Assembly: GCA_039090855.1 (NCBI GenBank)
Contig: CM077034.1
Span: 17,307,303 to 17,371,302 of the forward strand
Length of the DNA stretch: 64,000 bases
Reading direction: 5' to 3'
Origin: Macrothele yani
Taxonomy: Eukaryota; Arthropoda; Arachnida; Araneae; Macrothelidae
Part shown: positions 1 through 11,969 of the stretch, in pieces
Numbering within the stretch: position 1 is the first letter of the stretch
How the letters are laid out: each line of letters starts with the position of its first letter
Program-made: the position numbers and the translations under genes
Notes under the pieces: generated by a model
What the model saw: only the letters and a program-made list of their open reading frames with translations
Database searches by the model: none
What the model was told of the DNA's origin: nothing

Positions 1-3000
1 AGTCAAATTCTTGATTTCCACAAGAGCTGAAACCAGAAAGTTGACACCGAATTTTCGGGTGTAAGAAGCACGTCTTTTGAATCCGTTCTGACGCAAATTA
101 AATTTATCAAAGCTATTCAAAGTCAATGGAACCGGTATGGAAAACAATAGATCTGACCAAAGACAGAAGATTTTCAATCGGGATTTTAATCCCTCAGATA
201 TTGCTGTAAACGGAATCGTGAGCTTACGAACTCTTAGAAACAGAGATATCGACAAAAAAAGAAAGAAAAAAAGAGTCAAATTCTTGATTTCCACAAGAGC
301 TGAAACCAGAAAGTTGACACCGAATTTTCGGGTGTAATAAACACGTCTTTTGAATCCGTTCTGACGCAAATTAAATTTATCAAAGCTATTCAAAGTCAAT
401 GGAACCGGTATGGAAAACAATAGATCTGAAGAAAGAAAGAAGTTTTTCAGTCGGGATTTTAATCCCTCAGATATTGCTGTAAACGGAATCGTGAGCTTAC
501 GAACTCTTAGAAACAGAGATATCGACAAAAAAAGAAAGAAAAAAAGAGTCAAATTCTTGATTTCCACAAGAGCTGAAACAAGAAAGTTGACACCGAATTT
601 TCGGGTGTAATAAGCACGTCTTTTGAATCCGTTCTGACGCCAATTAAATTTATCAAAGCTATTCAAAGTCAATGGAACCGGTATGGAAAACAATAGATCT
701 GACGAAAGAAAGAAGATTTTCAATCGGGTTTTTAATCCCTCAGATATTGCTGTGAACGGAATTGTGAGCTTACGAACTCTTAGAAACAGAGATATCGACA
801 AAAAAAGAAAGAAAAAAAGAGTCAAATTCTTGATTTCCACAAGAGCTGAAACAAGAAAGTTGACACCGAATTTTCGGGTGTAATAAGCACGTCTTTTGAA
901 TCCGTTCTGACGCAAATTAAATTTATCAAAGCTATTCAAAGTCAATGGAACCGGTATGGAAAACAATAGATCTGACCAAAGAAAGAAGATTTTCAATCGG
1001 GTTTTTAATCCCTTAGATATTGCTGTAAACGGAATCGTGAGCTTACGAACTCTTAGAAACAGAGATATCGACAAAAAAAGAAAGAAAAAAGAGTCAAATT
1101 CTTGATTTCCACAAGAGCTGAAACAAGAAAGTTGACACCGAATTTTCGGGTGTAAGAAGCACGTCTTTTGAATCCGTTCTGACGCAAATTAAATTTATCA
1201 AAGCTAATCAAAGTCAATGGAACCGGTATGGAAAACAATAGATCTGACCAAAGACAGAAGATTTTCAATCGGGATTTTAATCCCTCAGATATTGCTGTAA
1301 ACGGAATCGTGAGCTTACGAACTCTTAGAAACAGAGATATCGACAAAAAAAGAAAGAAAAAAAGAGTCAAATTCTTGATTTCCACAAGAGCTGAAACAAG
1401 AAAGTTGACACCGAATTTTCGGGTGTAATAAGCACGTCTTTTGAATCCGTTCTGACGCAAATTAAATTTATCAAAGCTATTCAAAGTCAATGGAACCGGT
1501 ATGGAAAACAATAGATCTGACCAAAGAAAGAAGATTTTCAATCGGGTTTTTAATCCCTTAGATATTGCTGTAAACGGAATCGTGAGCTTACGAACTCTTA
1601 GAAACAGAGATATCGACAAAAAAAGAAAGAAAAAAGAGTCAAATTCTTGATTTCCACAAGAGCTGAAACAAGAAAGTTGACACCGAATTTTCGGGTGTAA
1701 TAAGCACATCTTTTGAATCCGTTCTGACGCAAATTAAATTTATCAAAGCTATTCAAAGTCAATGGAACCGGTATGGAAAACAATAGATCTGACCAAAGAA
1801 AGAAGATTTTCAATCGGGTTTTTAATCCCTCAGATATTGCTGTAAACTGAATCGTGAGCTTACGAAATCTTAGAAACAGAGATATCGACAAAAAAAAGAA
1901 AGAAAAAAAAGAGTCAAATTCTTGATTTCCACAAGAGCTGAAACCAGAAAGTTGACACCGAATTTTCGGGTGTAAGAAGCACGTCTTTTGAATCCGTTCT
2001 GACGCAAATTAAATTTATCAAAGCTATTCAAAGTCAATGGAACCGGTATGGAAAACAATAGATCTGACCAAAGACAGAAGATTTTCAATCGGGATTTTAA
2101 TCCCTCAGATATTGCTGTAAACGGAATCGTGAGCTTACGAACTCTTAGAAACAGAGATATCGACAAAAAAAGAAAGAAAAAAAGAGTCAAATTCTTGATT
2201 TCCACAAGAGCTGAAACCAGAAAGTTGACACCGAATTTTCGGGTGTAATAAACACGTCTTTTGAATCCGTTCTGACGCAAATTAAATTTATCAAAGCTAT
2301 TCAAAGTCAATGGAACCGGTATGGAAAACAATAGATCTGAAGAAAGAAAGAAGTTTTTCAGTCGGGATTTTAATCCCTCAGATATTGCTGTAAACGGAAT
2401 CGTGAGCTTACGAACTCTTAGAAACAGAGATATCGACAAAAAAAGAAAGAAAAAAAAAAGAGTCAAATTCTTGATTTCCACAAGAGCTGAAACAAGAAAG
2501 TTGACACCGAATTTTCGGGTGTAAGAAGCACGTCTTTTGAATCCGTTCTGACGCAAATTAAATTTATCAAAGCTAATCAAAGTCAATGGAACCGGTATGG
2601 AAAACAATAGATCTGACCAAAGACAGAAGATTTTCAATCGGGATTTTAATCCCTCAGATATTGCTGTAAACGGAATCGTGAGCTTACGAACTCTTAGAAA
2701 CAGAGATATCGACAAAAAAAGAAAGAAAAAAGAGTCAAATTCTTGATTTCCACAAGAGCTGAAACAAGAAAGTTGACACCGAATTTTCGGGTGTAATAAG
2801 CACGTCTTTTGAATCCGTTCTGACGCAAATTAAATTTATCAAAGCTATTCAAAGTCAATGGAACCGGTATGGAAAACAATAGATCTGACCAAAGAAAGAA
2901 GATTTTCAATCGGGTTTTTAATCCCTTAGATATTGCTGTAAACGGAATCGTGAGCTTACGAACTCTTAGAAACAGAGATATCGACAAAAAAGAAAGAAAA

Positions 3001-4350
3001 AAAGAGTCAAATTCTTGATTTTCACAAGAGCTGAAACAAGAAAGTTGACACCGAATTTTCGGGTGTAATAAGCACGTCTTTTGAATCCGTTCTGACGCAA
3101 ATTAAATTTATCAAAGCTATTCAAAGTCAATGGAACCGGTATGGAAAACAATAGATCTGACCAAAGAAAGAAGATTTTCAATCGGGTTTTTAATCCCTCA
3201 GATATTGCTGTAAACTGAATCGTGAGCTTACGAAATCTTAGAAACAGAGATATCGACAAAAAAAAAAAAGAAAGAAAAAAAAAGAGTCAAATTCTTGATT
3301 TCCACAAGAGCTGAAACAAGAAAGTTGACACCGAATTTTCGGGTGTAATAAGCACGTCTTTTGAATCCGTTCTGACGCCAATTAAATTTATCAAAGCTAT
3401 TCAAAGTCAATGGAACCGGTATGGAAAACAATAGATCTGACGAAAGAAAGATTTTCAATCGGGTTTTTAATCCCTCAGATATTGCTGTAAACGGAATTGT
3501 GAGCTTACGAACTCTTAGAAACAGAGATATCGACAAAAAAGAAAAAAAAAAGAGTCAAATTCTTGATTTCCACAAGAGCTGAAACAAGAAAGTTGACACC
3601 GAATTTTCGGGTGTAATAAGCACGTCTTTTGAATCCGTTCTGACGCCAATTAAATTTATCAAAGCTATTCAAAGTCAATGGAACCGGTATGGAAAACAAT
3701 AGATCTGACGAAAGAAAGAAGATTTTCAATCGGGTTTTTAATCCCTCAGATATTGCTGTGAACGGAATTGTGAGCTTACGAACTCTTAGAAACAGAGATA
3801 TCGACAAAAAAGAAAGAAAAAAAGAGTCAAATTCTTGATTTCCACAAGAGCTGAAACAAGAAAGTTGACACCGAATTTTCGGGTGTAATAAGCACGTCTT
3901 TTGAATCCGTTCTGACGCAAATTAAATTTATCAAAGCTATTCAAAGTCAATGGAACCGGTATGGAAAACAATAGATCTGACCAAAGAAAGAAGATTTTCA
4001 ATCGGGTTTTTAATCCCTTAGATATTGCTGTAAACGGAATCGTGAGCTTACGAACTCTTAGAAACAGAGATATCGACAAAAAAAGAAAGAAAAAGAAGAG
4101 TCAAATTCTTGATTTCCACAAGAGCTGAAACAAGAAAGTTGACACCGAATTTTCGGGTGCAATAAGCACGTCTTTTGAATCCGTTCTGACGCAAATTAAA
4201 TTTATCAAAGCTATTCAAAGTCAATGGAACCGGTATGGAAAACAATAGATCTGACCAAAGAAAGAAGATTTTCAATCGGGTTTTTAATCCCTCAGATATT
4301 GCTGTAAACGGAATCGTGAGCTTACGAACTCTTAGAAACAGAGTTATCGA
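1..4350. repeat. 273-bp tandem array (about 16 units)
   Basis: About sixteen near-identical units follow one another, with a recurring landmark at 137, 410, 683, 956, 1228 and so on to about 4235. Units differ by a few substitutions and by the length of an A-rich stretch near the unit junction. The same sequence occurs once, unexpanded, at 43864-44095, where it runs into the same downstream sequence as the last unit here, so the array is a local amplification of one end of a dispersed repeat. Because 273 is divisible by three, open frames appear on both strands (66 codons per unit on plus, up to 281 codons on minus); they look like a by-product of periodicity, not genes. The array continues past the left edge of the window. 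Confidence 0.95.
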
Positions 4351-6190
4351 CAAAAATAAGATGTGACTTTACAACCCCTGGTTGGAAAACCATGCATTAT
4401 TTTAGGAAAAAAGTATTCTCAAAAGGTTTATCCATATGAGCGGTATCGGTCGAAGAAAAAAAATTAGTCCAGTTTTCAGGAACCCAGATTTTGCACCAAA
4501 TACTTCAGAAACAGAAATTAACATTTATGACCCCTGGTGGCTAGACCATTCTTTATCAAACATTAGAAATCACATGAAAAATATTTTTCATCAGGTCTTG
4601 TATGCGATACAGAAAGAATTTTTCAAATCGGAGTTTTAGAAGCAGAAATAACGCAGAAAACGCAATTTACCTTTGTGCCCCCTAGCGGAAAGTCTATGAT
4701 TTACTTGAAAATTTTGAATTCATAGGGAAAGCATTTCGCATAGGAAACACTATCAAACAAAGAAGGAATTTTTCAAATCGGACTCCCAGAAGTAGAGATA
4801 TTGACAAAAATAAGATATACATCTACGCCCCCTGGCGTAGAAACCATGCATTATTTCAAGAAGAAAATGTTCCTAAAAGGTTTGTCGACATGAGTAGTAT
4901 CAGTCAACAAACGTTTTTTTTTAATCGAAATTTTAGAAGCTCATATTTTGCTGCAAATACATCAGAAGCGGAAATTAAGATTCACGCCCCTTGGTGGCCA
5001 AACCATTTTTTACAAAAATTAGAAATTATGTTTTGATTTGATTTGATTTGAGGTTTAACGACCACCGTGAGCAACTCAATGGGCCATAAGCAGTCGCCCG
5101 TCCCTAATTTAGGGTCACTGGTTCCAGGGAAGGGAGAGAGCCAAAGCCGTAAGACACACACATCATCCATGCCTCACCGGGATTCGAACCCGGACCCCAT
5201 TTGGACGAATGATCAGAGGCCATCGCTTAGACCACTGCGCCAACGGGGCGGCCTAGAAATTATATACAAACTATTTCCCATCAGCAGCTGTATCCGGTGC
5301 AGAAATTTTTTTAAAATCGGTGATTTAGAAGCAGTGATATAGGGGTAAACGCCACTTACCTCTACGCCCCCTAGCGGAAAGTATGTGAACTACTTGAAAA
5401 TTTTGAAATTATATGAAAAAACATGTCACACTCAAAACACCATCCAACAAAGCAGAATTTTTTTAAATCGGACTCCTAGAAGTAGAGATATTGACGAAAA
5501 TAAGATATACATCTAAACCCCCTGGCGGAGAAACTGTGGAATATTTTAAGAAGAAAATATTACGAAAAGGTTTATTGATGTGAGTGGCATCAGCCCACGA
5601 AATAATTTTTTCAATCGGTATTTTAGAAGCTCAAATTTTATGGCAAATACATCAGAAGCAAAAATGAACACTTACGCCCTCTGCATTCCTTACCAAAAAT
5701 TTGAAATTATATACAAAATATTTTCCACCAGGAGGTGTATCCGCTGAAGAAAAAATCTCAAATCGGAGTTTTAGAAGAAGAGATATCGAGGGAAACGTAA
5801 TTTACTGTTACGCCCCCTAGCGGAAAATCTATGCGTAATCTGAAAAATTAGCTATATCTAAAATACTCTTCGACATAAATGGAATCGAAAGATAAAAGAT
5901 TTTTTTAATCGGATGTTTAGAAGCAAATATGTGGAATAAAATGTTTTTTTTTAATTCGACATAATCTGCATTCACGCCCTCTAGCGACGAAATTGTACAT
6001 CGTAAAAAAAAAAAAAAAAAAACGAAATGAAGGATCATCATTCGCAAATTTCAAGCTTCCCAATTCAAAAAGAATTTTTCAAATCGGACTAATAGTTGCA
6101 GAGATAGCGTGGGTACAGACGGACGGACTAACTGACGGACAGACGGACAAACCGGTAACATAAGCACGATCTTTTTTACGAAAAGCGTGC
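4351..6190. repeat. Modular dispersed repeat, copy A
   Basis: This non-coding stretch consists of degenerate modules of roughly 180-200 bp. Each has a core close to TTTTTCAAATCGGA, then TTAGAAGCAGAGATAT, then ACGCCCCCTAGCGG and an AT-rich spacer. It ends near 6105-6190 with short GACGGACGGACA-type repeats and a CGTGCTAAAAA end. A second copy with the same module order lies at 43864-45840. No protein family is recognisable. A SINE has inserted at 5030-5253. The element class is unknown. Confidence 0.8.
5030..5253 (-). mobile_element. SINE-1 copy a (tRNA-derived, monomeric)
   Basis: Read on the minus strand this is a typical SINE: a tRNA-like head (about 5168-5252) with an A box like TGGCGCAGTGGTCTAAG and a B box GGTTCGAATCCC, then a body of about 120 bp, then a (CAAAT)n-type tail at the left. 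It is flanked by the 10-bp target-site duplication TAGAAATTAT at 5020-5029 and 5254-5263. The homologous repeat at about 44758-44770 lacks the insertion and shows one copy of the target. Confidence 0.93.
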
Positions 6191-6313
6191 TAAAAACTTG
6201 AGAAAATGAGGCAAATATTACACAGTCGAGTTACATTATTGTGACCACCTACTATGACGTCAACAGCGCGTAGCCAATGAAAGAAGGCACGCGTAGTGAG
6301 CTGGCTTGGAGGG

Positions 6314-6322
6314 TATATAAGG
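6314..6322 (+). promoter_or_regulatory. TATA box of Tc1-like transposon A
   Basis: TATATAAGG stands about 40 bp upstream of the transposase ATG (9296) once the 6349-9280 insertion and its duplicated target are disregarded, the usual distance for a Pol II core promoter in these elements. The insertion has separated promoter from gene. Confidence 0.45.
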
Positions 6323-6348
6323 TGTGCTGTAGGCATTCTGAAAAGATT

Positions 6349-9267
6349 GAGCCGCGGATGGATTAGTGGTTAGTGTTTCAGACTATCGATGCTCGGTCCC
6401 CAGGTTTAAGCCTGGGCTGATCTTTCAGAGATGGTGTGATTTACTAACAATCGTTGAATATCCGCCGTGAATCGGACGAGTACGTTAAGAGACGGCCCCC
6501 AATGTGGACCCACTGGTTAAATGGGTATCCTTTCCTATACCCCACCTGAAATTCTATCACCCCTCTATGCGCAATATCGTACTTGTACGGTGGCGCCATC
6601 TACTGTACTCTAATCTCACTGCAAACTGTTCTGTCAAACGTCGCTTGACTTGCTCTCATTCCTTCCGTTTCTGTGTCCTGCCCAAAAGGCGATCTCGCTG
6701 TAGGTGGCTGGGACCTAAACTCTACTCACTGTGGACGAAAGTCCTACAAGAAGACGGTGGCGCCATCTACTGTACTCTAATCTCACTACAAACTGTTCTG
6801 TCAAACGTCGCTAGACTTGCTCTCATTCCTTCCGTTTCTGTGTCCTGCCCAAAAGGCGATCTCGCTGTAGGTGGCTGGGACCTAAACTCTACTCACTGTG
6901 GACGAAAGTCCTACAAGAAGACGGTGGCGCCATCTACTGTACTCTAATCTCACTACAAACTGTTCTGTCAAACGTCGCTAGACTTGCTCTCATTCCTTCC
7001 GTTTCTGTGTCCTGCCCAAAAGGCGATCTCGCTGTAGGTGGCTGGGACCTAAACTCTACTCACTGTGGACGAAAGTCCTACAAGAAGACGGTGGCGCCAT
7101 CTACTGTACTCTAATCTCACTACAAACTGTTCTGTCAAACGTCGCTAGACTTGCTCTCATTCCTTCCGTTTCTGTGTCCTGCCCAAAAGGCGATCTCGCT
7201 GTAGGTGGCTGGGACCTAAACTCTACTCACTGTGGACGAAAGTCCTACAAGAAGACGGTGGCGCCATCTACTGTACTCTAATCTCACTACAAACTGTTCT
7301 GTCAAACGTCGCTAGACTTGCTCTCATTCCTTCCGTTTCTGTGTCCTGCCCAAAAGGCGATCTCGCTGTAGGTGGCTGGGACCTAAACTCTACTCACTGT
7401 GGACGAAAGTCCTACAAGAAGACGGTGGCGCCATCTACTGTACTCTAATCTCACTACAAACTGTTCTGTCAAACGTCGCTTGACTTGCTCTCATTTATTC
7501 CGTATCTGTGTCCTGCCCAAAAGGCGATCTCGCTGTAGGTGGCTGGGACCTAAACTCTACTCACTGTGGACGAAAGTCCTACAAGAAGACGGTGGCGCCA
7601 TCTACTGTACTCTAATCTCACTACAAACTGTTCTGTCAAACGTCGCTAGACTTGCTCTCATTCCTTCCGTTTCTGTGTCCTGCCCAAACGGCGATCTCGC
7701 TGTAGGTGGCTGGGACCTAAACTCTACTCACTGTGGACGAAAGTCCTACAAGAAGACGGTGGCGCCATCTACTGTACTCTAATCTCACTACAAACTGTTC
7801 TGTCAAACGTCGCTTGACTTGCTCTCATTTATTCCGTATCTGTGTCCTGCCGATCTCGCTGTAGGTGGCTGGGACCTAAATTCTACTCACTGTGGACGAA
7901 AGTCCTACAAGAAGACGGTGGCGCCATCTACTGTACTCTAATCTCACTACAAACTGTTCTGTCAAACGTCGCTTGACTTGCTCTCATTTATTCCGTATCT
8001 GTGTCCTGCCCAAAAGGCGATCTCGCTGTAGGTGGCTGGGACCTAAACTCTACTCACTGTGGACGAAAGTCCTACAAGAAGACGGTGGCGCCATCTACTG
8101 TACTCTAATCTCACTACAAACTGTTCTGTCAAAGTCGCTAGACTTGCTCTCATTCCTTCCGTTTCTGTGTCCTGCCCAAAAGGCGATCTCGCTGTAGGTG
8201 GCTGGGACCTAAACTCTACTCACTGTGGACGAAAGTCCTACAAGAAGACGGTGGCGCCATCTACTGTACTCTAATCTCACTACAAACTGTTCTGTCAAAC
8301 GTCGCTAGACTTGCTCTCATTCCTTCCGTTTCTGTGTCCTGCCCAAAAGGCGATCTCGCTGTAGGTGGCTGGGACCTAAACTGTACTCACTGTGGACGAA
8401 AGTCCTACAAGAAGACGGTGGCGCCATCTACTGTACTCTAATCTCACTACAAACTGTTCTGTCAAAAGTCGCTAGACTTGCTCTCATTCCTTCCGTTTCT
8501 GTGTCCTGCCCAAAAGGCGATCTCGCTGTAGGTGGCTGGGACCTAAACTGTACTCACTGTGGACGAAAGTCCTACAAGAAGACGGTGGCGCCATCTACTG
8601 TACTCTAATCTCACTACAAACTGTTCTGTCAAACGTCGCTTGACTTGCTCTCATTTATTCCGTATCTGTGTCCTGCCCAAAAGGCGATCTCGCTGTAGGT
8701 GGCTGGGACCTAAACTCTACTCACTGTGGACGAAAGTCCTACAAGAAGACGGTGGCGCCATCTACTGTACTCTAATCTCACTACAAACTGTTCTGTCAAA
8801 GTCGCTAGACTTGCTCTCATTCCTTCCGTTTCTGTGTCCTGCCCAAAAGGCGATCTCGCTGTAGGTGGCTGGGACCTAAACTCTACTCACTGTGGACGAA
8901 AGTCCTACAAGAAGACGGTGGCGCCATCTACTGTACTCTAATCTCACTACAAACTGTTCTGTCAAACGTCGCTAGACTTGCTCTCATTCCTTCCGTTTCT
9001 GTGTCCTGCCCAAAAGGCGATCTCGCTGTAGGTGGCTGGGACCTAAACTCTACTCACTGTGGACGAAAGTCCTACAAGAAGACGGTGGCGCCATCTACTG
9101 TACTCTAATCTCACTACAAACTGTTCTGTCAAACGTCGCTAGACTTGCTCTCATTCCTTCCGTTTCTGTGTCCTGCCCAAACGGCGATCTCGCTGTAGGT
9201 GGCTGGGACCTAAACTCTACTCACTGTGGACGGAAGTCCTACAAGAAAATGACGCTGACCCCCCAGT
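6349..9267 (+). mobile_element. SINE-2: tRNA-like head plus 167-bp tandem body
   Basis: The insertion begins with a tRNA-like sequence (about 6349-6425) with an A-box-like TGGATTAGTGG and a B-box-like GGTTTAAGCC. After a unique stretch of about 160 bp, roughly sixteen 167-bp units run from 6587 to about 9247; each starts ACGGTGGCGCCATCTACTG and contains the hairpin GGAC-GAAA-GTCC. The whole is bounded by the 13-bp direct repeat TTCTGAAAAGATT. A reverse-oriented copy of the body begins at 63806. Open frames here are products of the repeat. The SINE assignment is inferred from the head and the target duplication; no poly(A) tail is visible. Confidence 0.7.
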
Positions 9268-9295
9268 TTCTGAAAAGATTTCACTCGTTGCCGTA

Positions 9296-9985
9296 ATGCA
9301 TAAAAGAAGCGATTTATCAGGGATGGTTATCGGCTTTCGGGACAAGGGTGGAAATATTTCTGAAAGAGCGCAGTTTGTGAACTGTTCGCGCGCTGCTGTG
9401 TGGTTAAAGTGTAACGTGATTGGAGAAATGATACCATTGCGAGTAAGCGATGTGGAAACTGTGGAGTAACATGTGCCATTGATGTGCGATATGAACGTAG
9501 CGTCGACTTCGAAGTTGCGTGATAGCTGATCGACACGCTACAGTGGCGTAATCCACTGGTTCATACCGGAAGTGTGTCTAAAACGACAGTTCAGCGAACC
9601 TTTGCAGTGTACGGGCCTCCGATGAAGACGGATGGTAGCTGCACTTGAGCTAACGAAAGTGCATCCGCTGAAAAGGCTTACATTTGCACGGAAGTATCGG
9701 AATTGGACTTTCGCTGATTGCCTTCTCCGATGAGTCACTCTTCTGCTTCATCGAACGGATGGACGTTGGCGTATAAGGCGAGAAACATCGGAGACCAAAC
9801 ACTCTTCACCCATTGCTGGAAGAACAGAAGCTGGTGGGGGCGGTGTTATGGTATGGGGAATGTTTTCGTGGCATTCTCTGAGTCCACTCATACCTGTGAA
9901 AGGCTACTCAGGGAAAGAAACTTGCTGTTAACGCACGATTTACAAACTTGCCGAATGGTTCCAGTTCTATACAAACTTTAATAAC
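9296..9985 (+). pseudogene. Tc1-like transposase, decayed
   Basis: An ATG at 9296 opens a helix-turn-helix start beginning MHKRSDLSGMVIGFRDKGG, followed by a typical SERAQFVNCSRAAV recognition segment. The frame is lost near 9410. Later pieces in other frames are recognisable: KRLTFARKYRNWTFADW at about 9675-9720 and a degraded DES motif of the DDE catalytic core at about 9730. The rest up to about 9985 shows only short homologous stretches. Several frameshifts and stops make it certainly inactive. It is unlike the Tc1 copies at 16641, 21946, 30560 and 35857 and so represents a separate family. Confidence 0.7.
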
Positions 9986-10042
9986 TAAAAAAACACACAC
10001 ACACACAAGTTAAAATCTATTTACATGGTTTAAAACAAAACG

Positions 10043-10080
10043 AGTACTTCCGTGCTCGCTACGAGCACATCATCAGATGA
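10043..10080 (-). ncRNA. Hammerhead-like core in the Penelope terminus
   Basis: On minus, CTGATGA (10076-10070) is followed by a 7-bp hairpin GTGCTCG/CGAGCAC (10068-10052, loop TAG) and then GGAAG. This resembles the CUGAUGA - stem II - GAAA core of hammerhead ribozymes, which are described from Penelope-like element termini. The A after GAA, nearly invariant in active ribozymes, is G here, and stems I and III are not obvious. Element B shows the same pattern at 56249-56284. It is probably degenerate. Confidence 0.35.
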
Positions 10081-10405
10081 AAGACAAGTTGGAGTTCCAA
10101 AAAACACATTTATGTATCGGTGCCGTTGCCAATCGTTCACACTGAGGAAAGAAATACAAGAAAGTTCACTCTAACGTAATGTGAGCAAATAGAGGCCTAT
10201 AGAGTTCTATTAATGACGGGCAGAGTCTGTTATGTAAGAGGTAGAAACAGGAATCGAGGACAGTAAAGTTTCCGAGGCCTGGGAAATTTAGCTGGATACT
10301 TCATCGTTGCAACAAGTGTCCACTAGATGCAAAATGTGCAGACTCTCTGTAAAGAGCACTGTTTCCCTCGTAGTAGATAGAGGTAGAAAGAATGGAGACG
10401 TCTGT

Positions 10406-11969
10406 TTGTTTGTTTGTTTGTTTGGAGGTTTAACGCCCACCGTGAGCAACTCAATGGGCTATAAGTAGTCGCCCGTCCCTAATTTAGGGTCACTGGTTCC
10501 AGGGAAGGGATAGAGAAAGCCAGTGCCGTAAGACAAACACAACATCCATTCATTGATTTATTGGAGGTTTAACAACCACCGTGAGCAACTCAATGGGCTA
10601 TAAGCAGTCGCCCGTCCCTAATTTAGGGTCACTGGTTCGAGGGAAGGGAGAGAGAAAGCCAGTGCCGTAAGACAAACACAACATCCATTCATTGATTTAT
10701 TGGAGGTTTAACAACCACCGTGAGCAACTCAATGGGCTATAAGCAGTCGCCCGTCCCTAATTTAGGGTCACTGGTTCCAGGGAAGGGAGAGAGAAAGCCA
10801 GTGCCGTAAGACAAACACAACATCCATTCATTGATTTATTGGAGGTTTAACAACCACCGTGAGCAACTCAATGGGCTATAAGCAGTCGCCCGTCCCTAAT
10901 TTAGGGTCACTGGTTCCAGGGAAGGGATAGAGAAAGCCAGTGCCGTAAGACAAACACAACATCCATTCATTGATTTATTGGAGGTTTAACAACCACCGTG
11001 AGCAACTCAATGGGCTATAAACAGTCGCCCATCCCTAATTTAGGGTCACTGGTTCCAGGGAAGGAGAGAGAAAGCCAGTGCCGTAAGACAAACACAACAT
11101 CCATTCATTGATTTATTGGAGGTTTAACAACCACCGTGAGCAACTCAATGGGCTATAAGCAGTCGCCCGTCCCTAATTTAGGGTCACTGGTTCCAGGAAG
11201 GGAGAGAGAAAGCCAGTGCCGTAAGACAACCACAACATCCATTCATTGATTTATTGGAGGTTTAACAACCACCGTGAGCAACTCAATGGGCTATAAGCAG
11301 TCGCCCGTCCCTAATTTAGGGTCACTGGTTCCAGGGAAGGGAGAGAGAAAGCCAGTGCCGTAAGACAAACACAACATCCATTCATTGATTTATTGGAGGT
11401 TTAACAACCACCGTGAGCAACTCAATGGGCTATAAGCAGTCGCCCGTCCCTAATTTAGGGTCACTGGTTCGAGGGAAGGAGAGAGAAAGCCAGTGCCGTA
11501 AGACAACCACAACATCCATTCATTGATTTATTGGAGGTTTAACAACCACCGTGAGCAACTCAATGGGCTATAAGCAGTCGCCCGTCCCTAATTTAGGGTC
11601 ACTGGTCACAACATCCATTCATTGATTTATTGGAGGTTTAACAACCACCGTGAGCAACTCAATGGGCTATAAGCAGTCGCCCGTCCCTAATTTAGGGCCA
11701 CTGGTTCCAGGGAAGGGAGAGAGAAAGCCAGTGCCGTAAGACAAACACAACATCCATTCATTGATTTATTGGAGGTTTAACAACCACCGTGAGCAACTCA
11801 ATGGGCTATAAGCAGTCACCCGTCCCTAATTTAGGGTCACTGGTTCCAGGGAAGGGAGAGAGAGAGCCAGACAAACACAACATCCCTGCCTCACCGGGAT
11901 TCGAACCCGGACCCCTTTCGGACGAATGATCAGAGGCCATCGCTTAGACCACTGCGCCACCGGGGCGAC
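10406..11969 (-). mobile_element. SINE-1 copy b with eleven tandem bodies
   Basis: On minus there is one tRNA-like head (about 11885-11968), then eleven body copies of about 139 bp (unit starts at about 10422, 10562, 10701, 10840, 10979, 11117, 11255, 11394, 11532, 11631, 11770; one is shortened to 99 bp), then a (CAAA)n tail at 10406-10424. The insertion is flanked by the 12-bp direct repeat GGAGACGTCTGT (10394-10405 and 11970-11981). Inner units lack the head; each body is joined to the next through the short tail motif AATAAATCAATGAATGG. It lies in the endonuclease part of Penelope-like element A. Confidence 0.93.

Larger units (their letters stand above)
6221..9985 (+). mobile_element. 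Tc1-like transposon A, split by an insertion and 3' truncated
   Basis: The left end is at 6221, directly after a TA dinucleotide. The 5' leader runs to 6348, is interrupted by a 2.9-kb insertion with a 13-bp target duplication (6336-6348 and 9268-9280), and resumes at 9281 into a decayed transposase. No right terminal repeat matching the left end was found after 9985, so the 3' end is probably missing. Confidence 0.75.

Noticed and set aside
1053..2715. Minus-strand open frames of 218 and 281 codons in the 273-bp array
   Set aside because: Unit length divisible by three keeps any stop-free frame open from unit to unit; plus and minus frames are equally open and the unexpanded copy at 43864 has no matching gene.
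6587..9247. Hammerhead ribozyme in the 167-bp unit (GGACGAAAGTCC)
   Set aside because: The unit has a GAAA-capped hairpin but no CTGATGA core or matching stems, so it is only a stable hairpin.
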